Shown in pieces: positions 12,239-23,235 of a DNA stretch of 64,000 bases. This DNA is from Calonectria ilicicola. Taxonomy: Eukaryota > Ascomycota > Sordariomycetes > Hypocreales > Nectriaceae. The first letter of the stretch is position 1; every line of letters starts with the position of its first letter. Made by a program: the position numbers and the translations under genes. Location: the NCBI GenBank assembly GCA_020809705.1, contig CP085826.1:992001-1056000 (forward strand). Direction: 5' to 3'. The notes under the pieces were generated by a model. That model was not told the origin of the DNA, searched no databases, and saw only the letters and a list, made by a program, of their open reading frames with translations.

Positions 12239-13148
12239 ATGGCCCCCTCACTCCAAGAAGCTCAAATCTCCTTCGTCGGAGGCGGCAACATGGCCGCCGC
12301 CATCATCGGTGGCTTGCTCGCCAAGGACATCCCCAAGCAGAACATCTTCGTGGCCGAGCCCTGGGACGTCAACCGCAACAAGATGGCCGCCCTGGGCGTG
12401 CGCGTCACCGAGTCCAATGTCGAGGCCGCCAAGGACGCCGACATTGTCATCATCGCCGTCAAGCCCCAGGTCGCCAAGACAGCCTGCACCGACCTCGCCG
12501 GCATCTGGGCCTCCCGCAAGACCCTGCCCCTGATCATCTCCATTGCTGCCGGCGTCACCCTCGCCAGCTTCATTGAGTGGTTCCAGCAGGGCGGCAGCGC
12601 TGCTCCCCCCGTTGTCCGTGTCATGCCCAACACCCCTGCCCTGGTTGGTGAGGGTGCATCTGGTCTCATTGCCAGCGACGCTGTCTCTGCTGAGGAGAAG
12701 GACCTCGCTACTGCTCTCCTTTCTAGCGTCAGCCGTGCCACCGAGTGGGTTGACAAGGAGGAGCTTCTCGATGTTGTCACTGGTATTTCTGGTATGTTGA
12801 CTAAAACTTCTCAATCCCAACTCAATTGCTTCCCCGAGCTAATCGCTACATCAAGGCTCTGGCCCCGCTTACTTCTTCGCCTTTGTCGAGCACCTCATCT
12901 CCGCTGGTGTCAGCCTGGGTCTGTCTGAGGAGCAGGCCTCTCGCCTGGCCAAGCAAACTGCCATGGGCGCTGGCAAGATGCTCGTTGAGGCCACTGACCC
13001 TCCCTCCCAGCTAAGGAAGAACGTCACCAGCCCCAACGGCACCACCCACGCTGCCCTGGTGAGCTTTGAGAACGACAACCTGAAGGACATTGTTGCCCGA
13101 GCCGTCAAGGCCGCAACTGACCGCTCCGAGGAGCTTGGAAAGGCCTAA
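12239..13148 (+). CDS. Pyrroline-5-carboxylate reductase
   Basis: Two exons (12239-12791, 12856-13148) give 846 nt, 281 aa, the normal size for the enzyme. It reduces 1-pyrroline-5-carboxylate to proline with NAD(P)H, the last step of proline synthesis. The N-terminus has the Rossmann motif ISFVGGGNMAAAIIGG (from about residue 10), followed by 'VIIAVKPQ' and 'RVMPNTPALVGEGASG'. The splice restores 'GISGSGPAYFFAFVEHLI', a conserved stretch of the dimerisation domain. The C-terminus has the family signature around 'SPNGTTHAALVSFEND'. The intron is GT-AG (64 nt). Codon use is biased to C-ending codons, indicating high expression, unlike the accessory block that begins after 16 kb. It is orthologous in role to yeast Pro3. 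Confidence 0.95.
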
Positions 13149-13605
13149 ATGGCTAGATAAAATAAAATTAGAGAAAAAAGGAATAAAAATAGACAAAACT
13201 GATACATCTTGCTTAATAAACGAGGGAATTCAAAATGCTTTCACAGACATGTGACATAGTTCATGCTAACGGGTGCTCTTTCATGCCGGGACCATAGGGA
13301 AGGTTCTGATTTATGCGTAAAGAAAATCCATGATGAATTAAGCCAGAATCTGTGATGCTCATCGAACACTATGCTTCGTACAAATTTTCTGACCCCAACA
13401 AACAAACAAGTACTAATTCAAATTGGTCCAGTGAAACTTCCATGCCATAACTCCCGCGATGCCAAATACATGCAATCATAAACCATGGCCACATGTCATT
13501 ACTAGCGGTACTCAAACACTATTACCCTTGTCGAATCAAGAACTCACTTTGTGGGCGTAGAAATGCCCATGGATCGTATCAAAGAATGTTATTCTTACAT
13601 CTTAC
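13149..13605. other. Intergenic between convergent genes
   Basis: Shared 3' region of the plus-strand reductase and the minus-strand methyltransferase. A/T-rich stretches just after 13148 (aataaaat, ggaataaaaat) resemble fungal polyadenylation signals. No gene. Confidence 0.4.
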
Positions 13606-15356
13606 TCACTTGGGACAGACTGACTTTCCTGCAGCCTTGCTTGCCTCCAAAGCTCCACTCAGGCCGTACTGCGAAAACACACCCTCGATTCGGTGGGTCG
13701 AGTTGAGGTTCTTGACGACTACAATCTGGTAGCAAGTCGCAGAACCTTGGCGAGACGCAATGGTCGAATAGGCAAGGAAGAGTTCCCAGATCTGCAAGTA
13801 ATTAGCGTTGGTCGAACTAAATTTGGGGAGCACCATACTCGATACCACCGCTGTCCATAAGCGGCCTTAACCTTGTCTGCGTTGCCGAGCCAGTTGCGGT
13901 ACCATCTCCAGAGCGTACTAGAGTAGTGAACTCCAACAGTGTCGACACTGATTGCCACAGTTAGTTGGGAAATTACGGTGAGTCGCCATAGAAGCTCACC
14001 TCTTGACCTCGAATCCGGCTCCTTCAAGACATGTAATGTAAAAAGTCAACGGGGTTGATGCATCCGCACCGGGGAAAATGTACTTGTTCAGAAACAGTCC
14101 CCAGATAAAGTCCTCATACTGCCAAGCCTTTCGCAGCCCAGAAAGCTGCACGTACATGGATCCGTCATCCTCAAGCATCTCGTAACACTGGCGGAAAAAC
14201 GTTTTCATCCTCCTCACACCCACATGCTCGGCCATCTCTAGCTGCGTAATCTTGTCAAACTTGACCTCTGGAATATCGCGGTAGTCGCAGCACAGGATCC
14301 GGCTCTGGTCCTTGGGCACGCCCGCCCGGCGCAGGGAGTCGTTGCCCCATTGCGTCTGGTTGCGGGCCAGCGTGACGCCCGTGACGCGGGCGCCGTAGTT
14401 TACGCTCGCAAACTTGGCCAGGGTGCCCCAGCCGCACCCAATGTCGAGCACGCGGTCGCCCTGCTTGAGGCCAATCTTCTCGCACACGACGGCCATCTTG
14501 TTGTCCTGCATCTCCTCTAGCGTCTCCTCGCGCGTGGGGTCGGAAATAATACCCGACGTGTAGATCATGCGGGGGCCCAGGAACCACGCATAGTGGCCGT
14601 TGCCGTGGTCGTAGTTGGGGCGCACCTGGTCCTCGTCCTGCGAGCGGTGGTGCAGCAGCACGTCGGGGGCGAAGGTGAAGATGATGTAGCGGAACAGGTC
14701 GAGCGTGAAGTTGAAGCGCGCCCAGTCGTGGCGGTACTCCAGGGCCTCGAGGCAATCGCCGTTAAAGTCGACATTGCCGCTGAAATAAAGCTCGAAAAAG
14801 GTCTGCATGGGAATTCTGTGTCGGCCGTTCCATCGCGCCTTGTCCAACGGCTTTTTAAAGGTCAAATAATACTCGACCGGGCGACCCGGAAGCTTTACTT
14901 TATCGTTGAGGCGCGGGCTAACGGTGGACATGACGGTCCAAATCACGACCAGGATCGGGATCGTGGTGAAGAGCCCAAAAAAGATGGACGTCTTTATGCT
15001 GCCGCCAAACTGCCATGCAATCCATGATGGGACCCATAGAAGCGCAAATACCAAGAGATTGCTGGGGAATTGTTCGTGGCCGGGGCCGTCGGCGGGGAGA
15101 GGGGCGTTCTTGATAGCGGGGAGCTTTAGTGCGTGCTGGTTAGCGAAGATCGACGATGGGGTCAAAAGTGGCGATGGGGCCGTTTCGCTGGTCAACTTAC
15201 ACTGGTGACCCTCACTCCGCAATCTTTACCCGTCTTCATGGATTCCTTCGGAGCTGGGGGCGTCTGGATAAAGTCGATATCGGCTGTGAGGTGGGCGTGT
15301 CCATTGCCATTGCCATTGCCATTTGCATGGCTGATGCCATTTGTTAGTGCCGCCAT
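13606..15356 (-). CDS. Sphingolipid C9-methyltransferase
   Basis: Four exons on the minus strand (15356-15201, 15123-14000, 13947-13839, 13791-13606) give 1575 nt, 524 aa. The start is the ATG of MAALTNGISHANGNG; the open frame upstream lacks an ATG. Order: a hydrophilic N-terminus with an Asn-Gly repeat, two closely spaced membrane segments (around 'LLVFALLWVPSWIAW' and 'FFGLFTTIPILVVIW'), then a cyclopropane-fatty-acid-synthase-like SAM methyltransferase domain with the motif 'VLDIGCGWGTLAKFA' and 'EMAEHVGV'. The downstream residues 'VDTVGVHYSSTLWRWYRNW' are very typical of the fungal enzyme. It adds the C9 methyl group to the sphingoid base of fungal glucosylceramides at the ER. It is divergent from the broken NACHT gene at 16780. 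Confidence 0.93.
15298..15331. repeat. Coding hexanucleotide repeat (cattgc)n encoding Asn-Gly
   Basis: Tandem CATTGC-type units lie within the first exon of the methyltransferase. They encode the run of alternating Asn-Gly near residues 12-19. As a short in-frame microsatellite it is expected to vary in length between strains without breaking the frame. Confidence 0.7.
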
Positions 15357-16779
15357 GGCTATACTCGAGGCCGTCCTCGGGGGAGAAAAGGGAAGCGCGG
15401 GCAATAGCGACAGAAGTAAAGAAAGGAAGAATAATTTTTTAGAGGATGAAGTCCGCCAGGTTCATGGGACAAGCGGTCAAAATTGTGCTTCAAAAACAAG
15501 CTGCAGAAAGCACCTGAGCTCTATCACGGCACAGCGGGGCCATCCTGTCCCCCCTGCGAGCTGTCAGCCCAGGATGGACAGATTTGGGGCCAACTATCCC
15601 CCCGGAACATGAGCGGGCAGAAGGTCCCGAAGATTGGCACGCAGTCTAAAATGGTTGACGTACGCACGCGGGAAAATGAGGTGCATGTGTTAAGCGAGAG
15701 GGGCCGCGGTACATGGCGTGGTGAAGCGTTTGCCGTCACCCATCGCGGTCCCTGCTGTTAGCCCATTAATGGGGCCACCCTCTCGCACCTCAACAAAGCG
15801 CTGTGCGAATAGGGGAAAAGCACGTTTCCAAGACATGCAGGTGCTTACCGGGAGAGATTCGTGGGGGAGGGTGGGAGCATGTAACGTGCTGGGAGATGGG
15901 ATTTGGAATATGTAAGCTATATCCGAATGGGACCGAATAAGAAGAATGGATGTGCTTCGTCTATGAACGAGATGGCATACGAGTATACTACTAATTAAGC
16001 AGCGAGAGTATACCATATTACACCTCGGACCACCTAAATTTGTAACCCGTTTCATTTCATTCGTTTCCTCCTTTTTTCCCACTCCCCGGATATCACGCAT
16101 GGCTCATAATTAGCTATCGGATTGACCGGATGCTGTGCTGCCTGATTGTGCAGCCACTACACACACCGAACCTGCTTCACCAATCTTGGCACCGGGGTCG
16201 CGTCACGTGAGCTCGTGAAATCAAGGTACGAACTTGGGCAATGGAGTCGTGTGTCGGCTTTGGGCCCCGAAATTACCTTAGTGGGTATTTCAACCTCAAT
16301 GAAATATTTTAATGTCGTCATCGAAAAGCTCTAAGGTTCCATCTCTCGAAAATGCGGCTACTTACTATCTTCCATGGACCCTAGCCAGGCACCATCGAGT
16401 ATAAACCAACATAGTGCAGTTCATGGCTCTGCCTCTCATAAATTGCCCACGTGAGCGAAGCAGAACCCGACACACCATGGCAAAATAGAGGCGACAAGAT
16501 CGACAAGAAGAGAAAAATAAATCATCATATCCAAGGTTAACGAACAATTCTAGATTGTTTATGTATTTATTTATTTTTTATTTATCGATGCTATTAAACT
16601 CTCTGTAATTTTTGCGATAGCCGCCGTGTCGCGTATCACGTTTTTTTCAGGCAGTGCATGCAGCTGACGTTGGGTCATCTGCCCAACCAACCATCAGAGT
16701 CCAACGCGTGTAATCTTCCGACCCCTCATTTTCTTCATTTATTTCTTATTCTGCGCCTTACCAAGACTAGAGCGCAACC
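15357..16779. other. Intergenic, divergent promoters
   Basis: About 1.4 kb between the minus-strand methyltransferase and the plus-strand NACHT gene. No gene recognised. Base composition shifts from GC-rich near the methyltransferase to AT-rich near 16560-16600 (runs of 'tttattta'). Confidence 0.4.
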
Positions 16780-19700
16780 ATGTCGGGTCTTGAGGCTCTT
16801 AGCCTCACCTGCAGCATTTTTCAAGTTATTAGCTTCGGCAGAGAAGTCCTTCAAGTCGCAAAGAGCGTCTACAATAATGGGTCGCTCGATAATTCGCTCG
16901 CGGAGCAATCCGTTGTTCTCGAAAATGTCTCTTCCCACATTCGAACCATCAGTTTGGGGAATAAGATGACGAAGCACGAGAGGGATTTGACAAGGGTTGC
17001 TGAAAAGTGCCAAATTGCTGCGCGGGATCTGAGAGAGGAGGTTGCCTTCATCCTAGGCGAGTCTTCCAAAGGTAGTTTATCCAAGACTCTCAAAGTGGCA
17101 GCTAAGACGACCTGGAGGAAGCGAAGACTTGACCGATTGGAGAAGGATTTAGAAGCCGCTGAGAGGAACATGAATACGGGACTACTTGCCCATGTCTGGT
17201 GAGTCACTTGTCTGGTTAAACCATTTTTCAACTCGAAATGATCCAATTCTGACTAGAAATGGTAATAGTGACAAGCTTGCCAACATTAAACTAGAGCAAA
17301 AGACCAACAACGAAGATCTATTGCACTTCATTAGTCGATATCATGAAGGCTACCGGGATTCGAATCACCTCATTCTACAACAGAGCCAGATGGAAAGAGA
17401 TCACACTACGGCCGAGGCCATGAAGCTAAGGACGCATATTTCAGCGGAGGCGCAAAATTCTGAAAAGACCCTGAGACGGACTTTCAAATCTAGTATGAAG
17501 TCTGCTACACGACAGTTCAATAGCCGGATAGAACAGCTCGATGATAAAAAGGTCCAGCAAGCCAAAATGGATCGGATTCTCAATAGTCTTAAATATCCCG
17601 ACATGAATCAACGACGCAATGAGGTCAAAGAGGCCTATCCAGAAACATTTAATTGGATATTCAAGGACATTGAAGAGAACTCCGACACGGACTCCGAGTC
17701 TGACTCGGATGACTCCTCTGAATATGAGTCAGAGGACAACCTTTCAGTCAGAACAAGTTCGGTCAACCATTCGGATGGTTACCCAGATGGTGAGGGTGTG
17801 GTTATTAGAACAGATGAGATTACACAAGACGAAGAGAATCAATCCACAAGTGCCACTGAATCCGATGAGAACGAATATCAACACACGGACCTATCATCAG
17901 ACTCTTCGAGCGACTCAAATGAAGACCATCATCACCAGATGGACCGACACTGGAACGACTTCCCGGATTGGCTGAGATCGAACGAAAAGAGGTATTGGAT
18001 ATCGGGAAAGCCTGGATCAGGCAAAACGACCCTGGTCAAGTTTATTATATCACACCCAAATACACAGGAGATGCTTGACGCTTGGATTCCCGACTCTGTG
18101 CTCATTTCTCACTTTTTCTGGCGTCCGGGAAGCACTATGCAACAAAGTATTAAGGGAATGCAATGTTCTCTGCTGTACCAATTACTGTCGAAAAACCGGG
18201 CCATGATCGAATTGATCTTTGGCCAGATTCACGAGATAGAGCAGAAAGATTCCCCAAGCGACTGGGAGCCGAAAAGTCTCTAAAAAGCAATTAAACTCAC
18301 TATCAATCGATACAGCCGGCCTATCTGCATATTTGTAGATGGATTGGACGAGGTCGTTGAGAAGGATGGAGTCATCGAGCTTTTATCGATTTTGGACTGG
18401 CTCAATAAGCCTCCAAATGTCAAAATGCGTCTCTCAAGCCGGCCGGAGCCGCTTCTTTTCAAAAACCTTTATACCTTCCCCCGGCTTTACATGCAAGACC
18501 TCAACTATTCCGACCTGAGGCGGTATGCCAATGATACTCTTGGGAAACTACTTACGCAAGAACCAACCTTCTCTGGTGGAAAATCAAAGAATATCCTCTC
18601 CTCTATCATATATAAAGCAGAGGGTGTGTTTCTCTGGCTCTGTTTGGCAATTAAGAGCGTTAGTAGGGGTATCGAATATGGTGATGGCATTGATGAGGTT
18701 GAAGCTCGGATCGAAACTCTCCCAATTGATCTCACTGAACTATACGAAGATATGCTAGAGAGAGTGGGTGAAGACTTGTCTATTTATCGCCAAACAGCAT
18801 CAGCTTTGTTTCATCTGGCTATGGTCTTGCCTAGGAATGATAGTCTTACCCGGTCAAACTTGACTGTTTTTGAAATGATGGTTGCATCAAGTTCCCTAAC
18901 CGACCAGCTCCCGGAAGACGTAACGTGTGTTTTATCTGCGGAGGAAATGGTAGGCAGGTGTCAAAAGCTAGAGAGAGAGGTTTTGTATCGTTGCGCCGGG
19001 CTTCTAGATATCATCGAAACCCCCTCTGTCGAAACTTGTGCAACTTCTCCATATTTGGGATCTTACAGACTTGTAGCTCCGTTCGTGAGCAATCAACGGA
19101 CTATTAGATTCATTCATCGCACCGCTTATGACTTTCTCATGGACACCTCCAAGGGCAAGCTGATTCTAACTTATGATGCTAGGCCCAGCTCAGACTGGGC
19201 CGCCAGAGTTGTATATGCCTTCATAATTTCTTCCAAAGTATTCTCCGACCCCCCGAGAATGAATATATCACCTCCCGATGTTGCGTGGAACATATCCAAT
19301 GTATTTCACCTAATTAACAAGCTATTGCCTCAAGATGATAATATTACAGGACCGGGTAGCTATTTACGACACCAGCTCACTGAAAAATTGCGAAAGGCTA
19401 GCAAGGACTTTTTCATACATGATACTGGAGTGAGATACTGGCCCACATCGTGTTTCAATGCGGAATTCTATATTGCATGTGTAAAATTCCGGCTCTGGGA
19501 CCATGGGATTGATGTGTTATCTCGCATTCATTTTGACAAGGCCACTCTTTCCCGCTGTTTGAGCGAGCTGGCAAATCACATACGGTTTCTAGGCTTCCAT
19601 GGTCGTTCATTTGAGGGACCATATTACCGTTCATACCATCAGATGTGGGATTTACTTATTAGTAAAGGGGCCGATATGAACTGGAGGGCTTCGTCGGGGC

Positions 19701-20407
19701 CCGCCAGACACAGCACACTTGACGTCTGCCAAACGTCCTTCGGCGTCTTCGCAAGGGTTGCCGTTTGGGAAATCTTTCACAGAACTTTACGCGGCCTTTC
19801 GATTGCCTCGACTATTTTTCAATTAATGAGCAGATCGAGAAGCCTAGGACCCAGATCTGATGATCAAACATGCATCGCCCTAATTGCCCAAAAGAAAGCG
19901 AAGAGATGACAAGTTGAAGTCTTTGCGAATATGCTCGATATTCCCATCAGCAATCATACCTTCATTGGGCTGGTTATGTTACCAACTTCAACTGCTATTC
20001 ACTTAACGACAAATTCGCTGCTTAAGAGATATCCTAACTCAATTGATGACCCAGAAATTGCCAGCGTCCATAACCAACTCCAAAAGTTTCTGCTATGTAC
20101 GGAACAGGAAAAGAAACACTTCTCCACTACGTTTTTCGAGTACAAAGCCGATGCAAACAACTCATTCCTTTCTCTCATAGGTTTGCAAAAGTTAGATGGA
20201 ATCCGTTGTCGGCAAATGTTACAAGTGGAAGGCGCTGGAAGCCTAATTAGTGCGATGAAAGAGTATATGGAGCGAGACGACGACAATTCTTCACAGACAC
20301 TCCGCAAGACATTGTTTCGCTGTTTCGACAATTTGTCTCCAGATGAAGGGTTACTTGTCGAGTGGTTGCTTGATGCTGGAGTTCTTTGCAAGCGGCAATA
20401 CAATTAA
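16780..20407 (+). pseudogene. NACHT-type STAND NTPase with two in-frame stop codons
   Basis: Exon 1 is 16780-17198; a 70-nt intron (17199-17268, branch CTGAC) leads to one long frame to 20407. The whole is 1186 codons, but with TAA at 18281-18283 (codon 478) and TGA at 19907-19909 (codon 1020), both in the same frame. Residues ~1-130 form the helical N-terminal region seen in fungal STAND proteins (MSGLEALSLTCSIFQVISFG). An acidic, Ser-rich insert spans ~277-363. The NACHT core follows: Walker A GKPGSGKTT at ~385 and Walker B ICIFVDGLDE at ~493. After it come 'MRLSSRPEPL', a helical region, 'RFIHRTAYDFLMD' and a C-terminal helical repeat region. The first stop separates Walker A from Walker B, so a product ended there could not be an active NTPase. 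Both stops could come from C-to-T changes. Fungal NACHT proteins act in non-self recognition and programmed cell death. Confidence 0.87.
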
Positions 20408-21145
20408 CCCTTCCATAATCGCCCAATACTCTAGACCGTAAGGTCTTCATCACCTATCCACAAAATTATTTCCACTCCTCTTCTTAACCCAAAACAAAAG
20501 ATTAAACAGCAAGCTCAAGTAATTTGCATATTATTAAAAAGCTAGGAGGGTTTCCCTATTGCCTATTTTGAGCGAAGCCTTGCCAAGGCATTTAGATTGC
20601 CTTGAGAGGGCAGATATCTTTGGACCAGGATCGACGAGCCCTTTTCTAAATCGGACGCTGACCAATGAATACACTGAGCCTAGATAACCACAGCCTATGT
20701 CAATAGATTCACACATATTAAGCCATACGACAAGAATCCGTTGCGGAGAGACCGTCTGCGACATCCAAGCCGCGCCTGTCGCAAGAACTTCCATTTCGTA
20801 GAGGACCGTGGATTTATTGACCTTGATTGAAAGAGAGTAAATAATAAAGATCCAAACATGACAATGAAAACCATCTGTCAGGCGACTAATGGAGGGTTTC
20901 GTAAGCAAGATCACGGTGATCGTCCGCACCGGCTTACCCATGACGTAGCTGATGGGGAATGGTCTATCCTCGACCAGTCACTGCACTGATACAACGCCAC
21001 CATTCACAACGGTTTTGGGCTGAAGATCATGTCTGATTAATTAGCAAAATGGATCAAGATTGAACTAGGTTGCCAAAGGTCTACTGGATTGCAGTGCTTT
21101 CCTTCCAAATATGGTACAGAAATGGTGTTTTCAGCTCAAACAAGA
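20408..21145. other. Intergenic, with a doubtful minus-strand ORF
   Basis: An ATG-started minus-strand frame at 20534-20941 encodes 135 aa without recognisable domain, signal peptide or repeat. It may be chance or a remnant; I would not annotate it as a gene. The rest is AT-rich. Confidence 0.35.
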
Positions 21146-22069
21146 TCAGTCCATGTCTACACATTGCATTGGAACCCATTCCGCATCTGCGTCAAGCCTC
21201 CATTGCCCTGCGTTCTCTTCAATAGTGTTCTCATCCATCCAATCTTCCATTGCAGCCTCCAGCATAGAGTGATCCCACCAACCAGTGGGCCCCAAAGACG
21301 CAGAGTTTTGACTATTTCCTCGCCCTCTAGAATCTCGCACCCTCTCAATTGACTCATATCGGGCGTTGCGAAGCCAGAAGGCCTGGCCAATGCGCCCCAG
21401 TCTGTGTCGGTAAACGGTCCACAAATCACCAAAGAGCTCGATTCGCCTCATTGTATCCCAAGGAACATGCCCAAGAGAATTAAAGAGATGCATGTTGGTA
21501 GTTTCCTTTGGTTGCAGCCAGCGCTGCTTGTTGGCGTTAGACGGTGCAATATCCTGGTCAACACACTTTGCAAACCCGGCTAGATATTTCTTGGACTCCT
21601 TGTCAGCCCTGCTTGCCAGCTCCATAAGCTGAAGGTCGTATACGCCATCAAGTGAAATATTGCATTGGTGGAATAAGACTTTGGAAAGATCACGCAGATC
21701 AAACCCAACTTTCCAAACCGAGTTGGATTCCAGAATCTGTTTAAGAGATCGACAATCGTCATTTTCCACTGGATCATGCTCCAAAATAGCCAAAATGCTT
21801 TTTCCAATGACATAAAGTGTATTTCTTGGCTTGAGTAGTAGTTGCAAGGTGGTGAGTTTCCCATGCCCCATACCCGTGCCATCTAGATAGATGGACGGAG
21901 GTTTGGGTGGAAGCCCATGAAGGTGTTCCATAAGGACGCCAAGTGACTCCATTGAACTAATATTAACAGTAGAAGGTCCGTCATGTTCGGCAATATTGGT
22001 GGAAGCTGGATTGGAATCGCTTCCAATCATGCCCGTGCTTGGGTAGTTCTTGTTCACTCTCTGTGCCAT
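21146..22069 (-). CDS. 3'-5' exonuclease-domain protein with degenerate active site
   Basis: A single exon of 307 aa starts at an ATG that has a TATAAAAGG box about 75 nt upstream (complement of 22141-22150). The fold is recognisable as the DEDD 3'-5' exonuclease family (RNase D-like). It has a motif-I strand 'PSIYLDGTGMGHGKLTTLQ', the motif-II helix 'KVGFDLRDLSKVL', and 'LDGVYDLQLMELASR', typical of the fungal members. Motif III is 'RRIELFGDLWTVYRHRL'. In active relatives motif I reads D-x-E, motif II carries a second Asp, and motif III has a Tyr four residues before its Asp. Here the Glu is Thr, the motif-II Asp position is Lys and the Tyr is Leu. It probably does not cleave nucleic acid and may only bind it. 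Its last exons could be altered, but the frame is complete. Confidence 0.72.
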   Translation of the reverse strand: MAQRVNKNYPSTGMIGSDSNPASTNIAEHDGPSTVNISSMESLGVLMEHLHGLPPKPPSIYLDGTGMGHGKLTTLQLLLKPRNTLYVIGKSILAILEHDPVENDDCRSLKQILESNSVWKVGFDLRDLSKVLFHQCNISLDGVYDLQLMELASRADKESKKYLAGFAKCVDQDIAPSNANKQRWLQPKETTNMHLFNSLGHVPWDTMRRIELFGDLWTVYRHRLGRIGQAFWLRNARYESIERVRDSRGRGNSQNSASLGPTGWWDHSMLEAAMEDWMDENTIEENAGQWRLDADAEWVPMQCVDMD

Positions 22070-23235
22070 GGGCGCGCAATTTGGTCTCCGAAAATTAAGG
22101 AAGGAATTCTCAACACCCTCAGATTTATTTCCCTGGACCTCCCTTTTATACCACTAGGGTGATGATCTACTCAAGAGTGATCGTAGCAGTCACAGAATTT
22201 TCTCCTCGTCGGAGAACCAATGAAACCATTGACTTTACCACCTTGGCTTTACGTGGACCACTAAAATGAGGCAAAGAAATCATTTTAATCGCTCACAATT
22301 GAAGTAACCAATCTTAGAGGCAGGTTATGCCGATTCATTGATGTAGGAGGCCTACCGCATCAGAGATTTAACTGCTGATTGGAAGCGCGCACCAATTACT
22401 CCAAGCGGGAGACCCACTGTAGCGGCACCATCGTGCCGAGTCGTCCAATTTGATGTGCTTGATAAATATTTGATCATAAAATCACCTGAATTATTAATTA
22501 CAGTAGTCGCAGTTATTAGGACGCCGTATCAATACAATCTCCGAAGGTCTCAATAACACAACCCAAAATAGAAAGAAAAAGGGAAGGAAAAAAGAGAATA
22601 CTCAGTGTTGGCAAATATCCAGATCCTCACACTGGGGATTTTGACATGCCCATCCTAACCAGGCCCAAATCCCAAGATTCATCGTGGCGCAAGTTTCAGG
22701 TTTTATGTTTCATGACAACTAGCCCATCTGGCTTCGGACCTCTTTCTCTTGTCATTCACCCCTTTAGCCTTTCTGCCATGATGAGACAACCCAATACGCC
22801 CTGTGACGTGATCAAAGATAGTCTTCTGAGATTGGATGCTCCAATATATATCCCAAGTTTACTTGATTACACTTAGTCATAGATAAATGAAACCACTAAT
22901 ACTTGCCAGAAACGTCCCCAGTTGCTAAAGACAAGGAAAGTTTGACATCTACGCAGCCTTACACCAATTATTCCCTATTCTTGCCATACTTACAACAGTT
23001 TCTCAACTAGTTAGTATCCTTGCACTGTATGGCCCAACTATAAACACTAAAGTGTTCATCGTAGTGATTCCATGCAGTGCTATGACGCACCATTCAACTT
23101 CTCATAACATCATAATCATTCAGCTTGTCTAGTATAAGGTGCATATACATATTTATCCACAGGTTCTTCTTGATTGCAGCGGCTAGGGAATGTCATCTGG
23201 GGCAACCTAAATGCTCCGTATTCACTAACACATTT
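22070..23235. other. Intergenic
   Basis: AT-rich DNA with no recognised gene. The left part is the promoter of the exonuclease-like gene (TATA box at 22141-22150, minus strand). A short open stretch at 22646-22876 has no gene-like support. Confidence 0.45.
22141..22150 (-). promoter_or_regulatory. TATA box of the exonuclease-like gene
   Basis: TATAAAAGGG on the minus strand, about 75 nt before the ATG at 22069. Sequence and spacing fit a fungal TATA element. Confidence 0.5.

Noticed and set aside
12248..12820. Minus-strand open frames of 172 and 190 codons opposite the reductase gene
   Set aside because: Antisense shadows of a C-ending codon-biased gene; low-complexity Gly/Asp or Ala/Arg content.
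14255..15027. Long alternative frames within the sphingolipid methyltransferase gene on both strands
   Set aside because: They are shadows of the GC-rich coding sequence; only the spliced minus-strand model gives the SAM motif and family C-terminus.
20534..20941. 135-codon ATG-started minus frame
   Set aside because: No domain, no splice context and no similarity I can recognise; kept only as a note in the intergenic entry.
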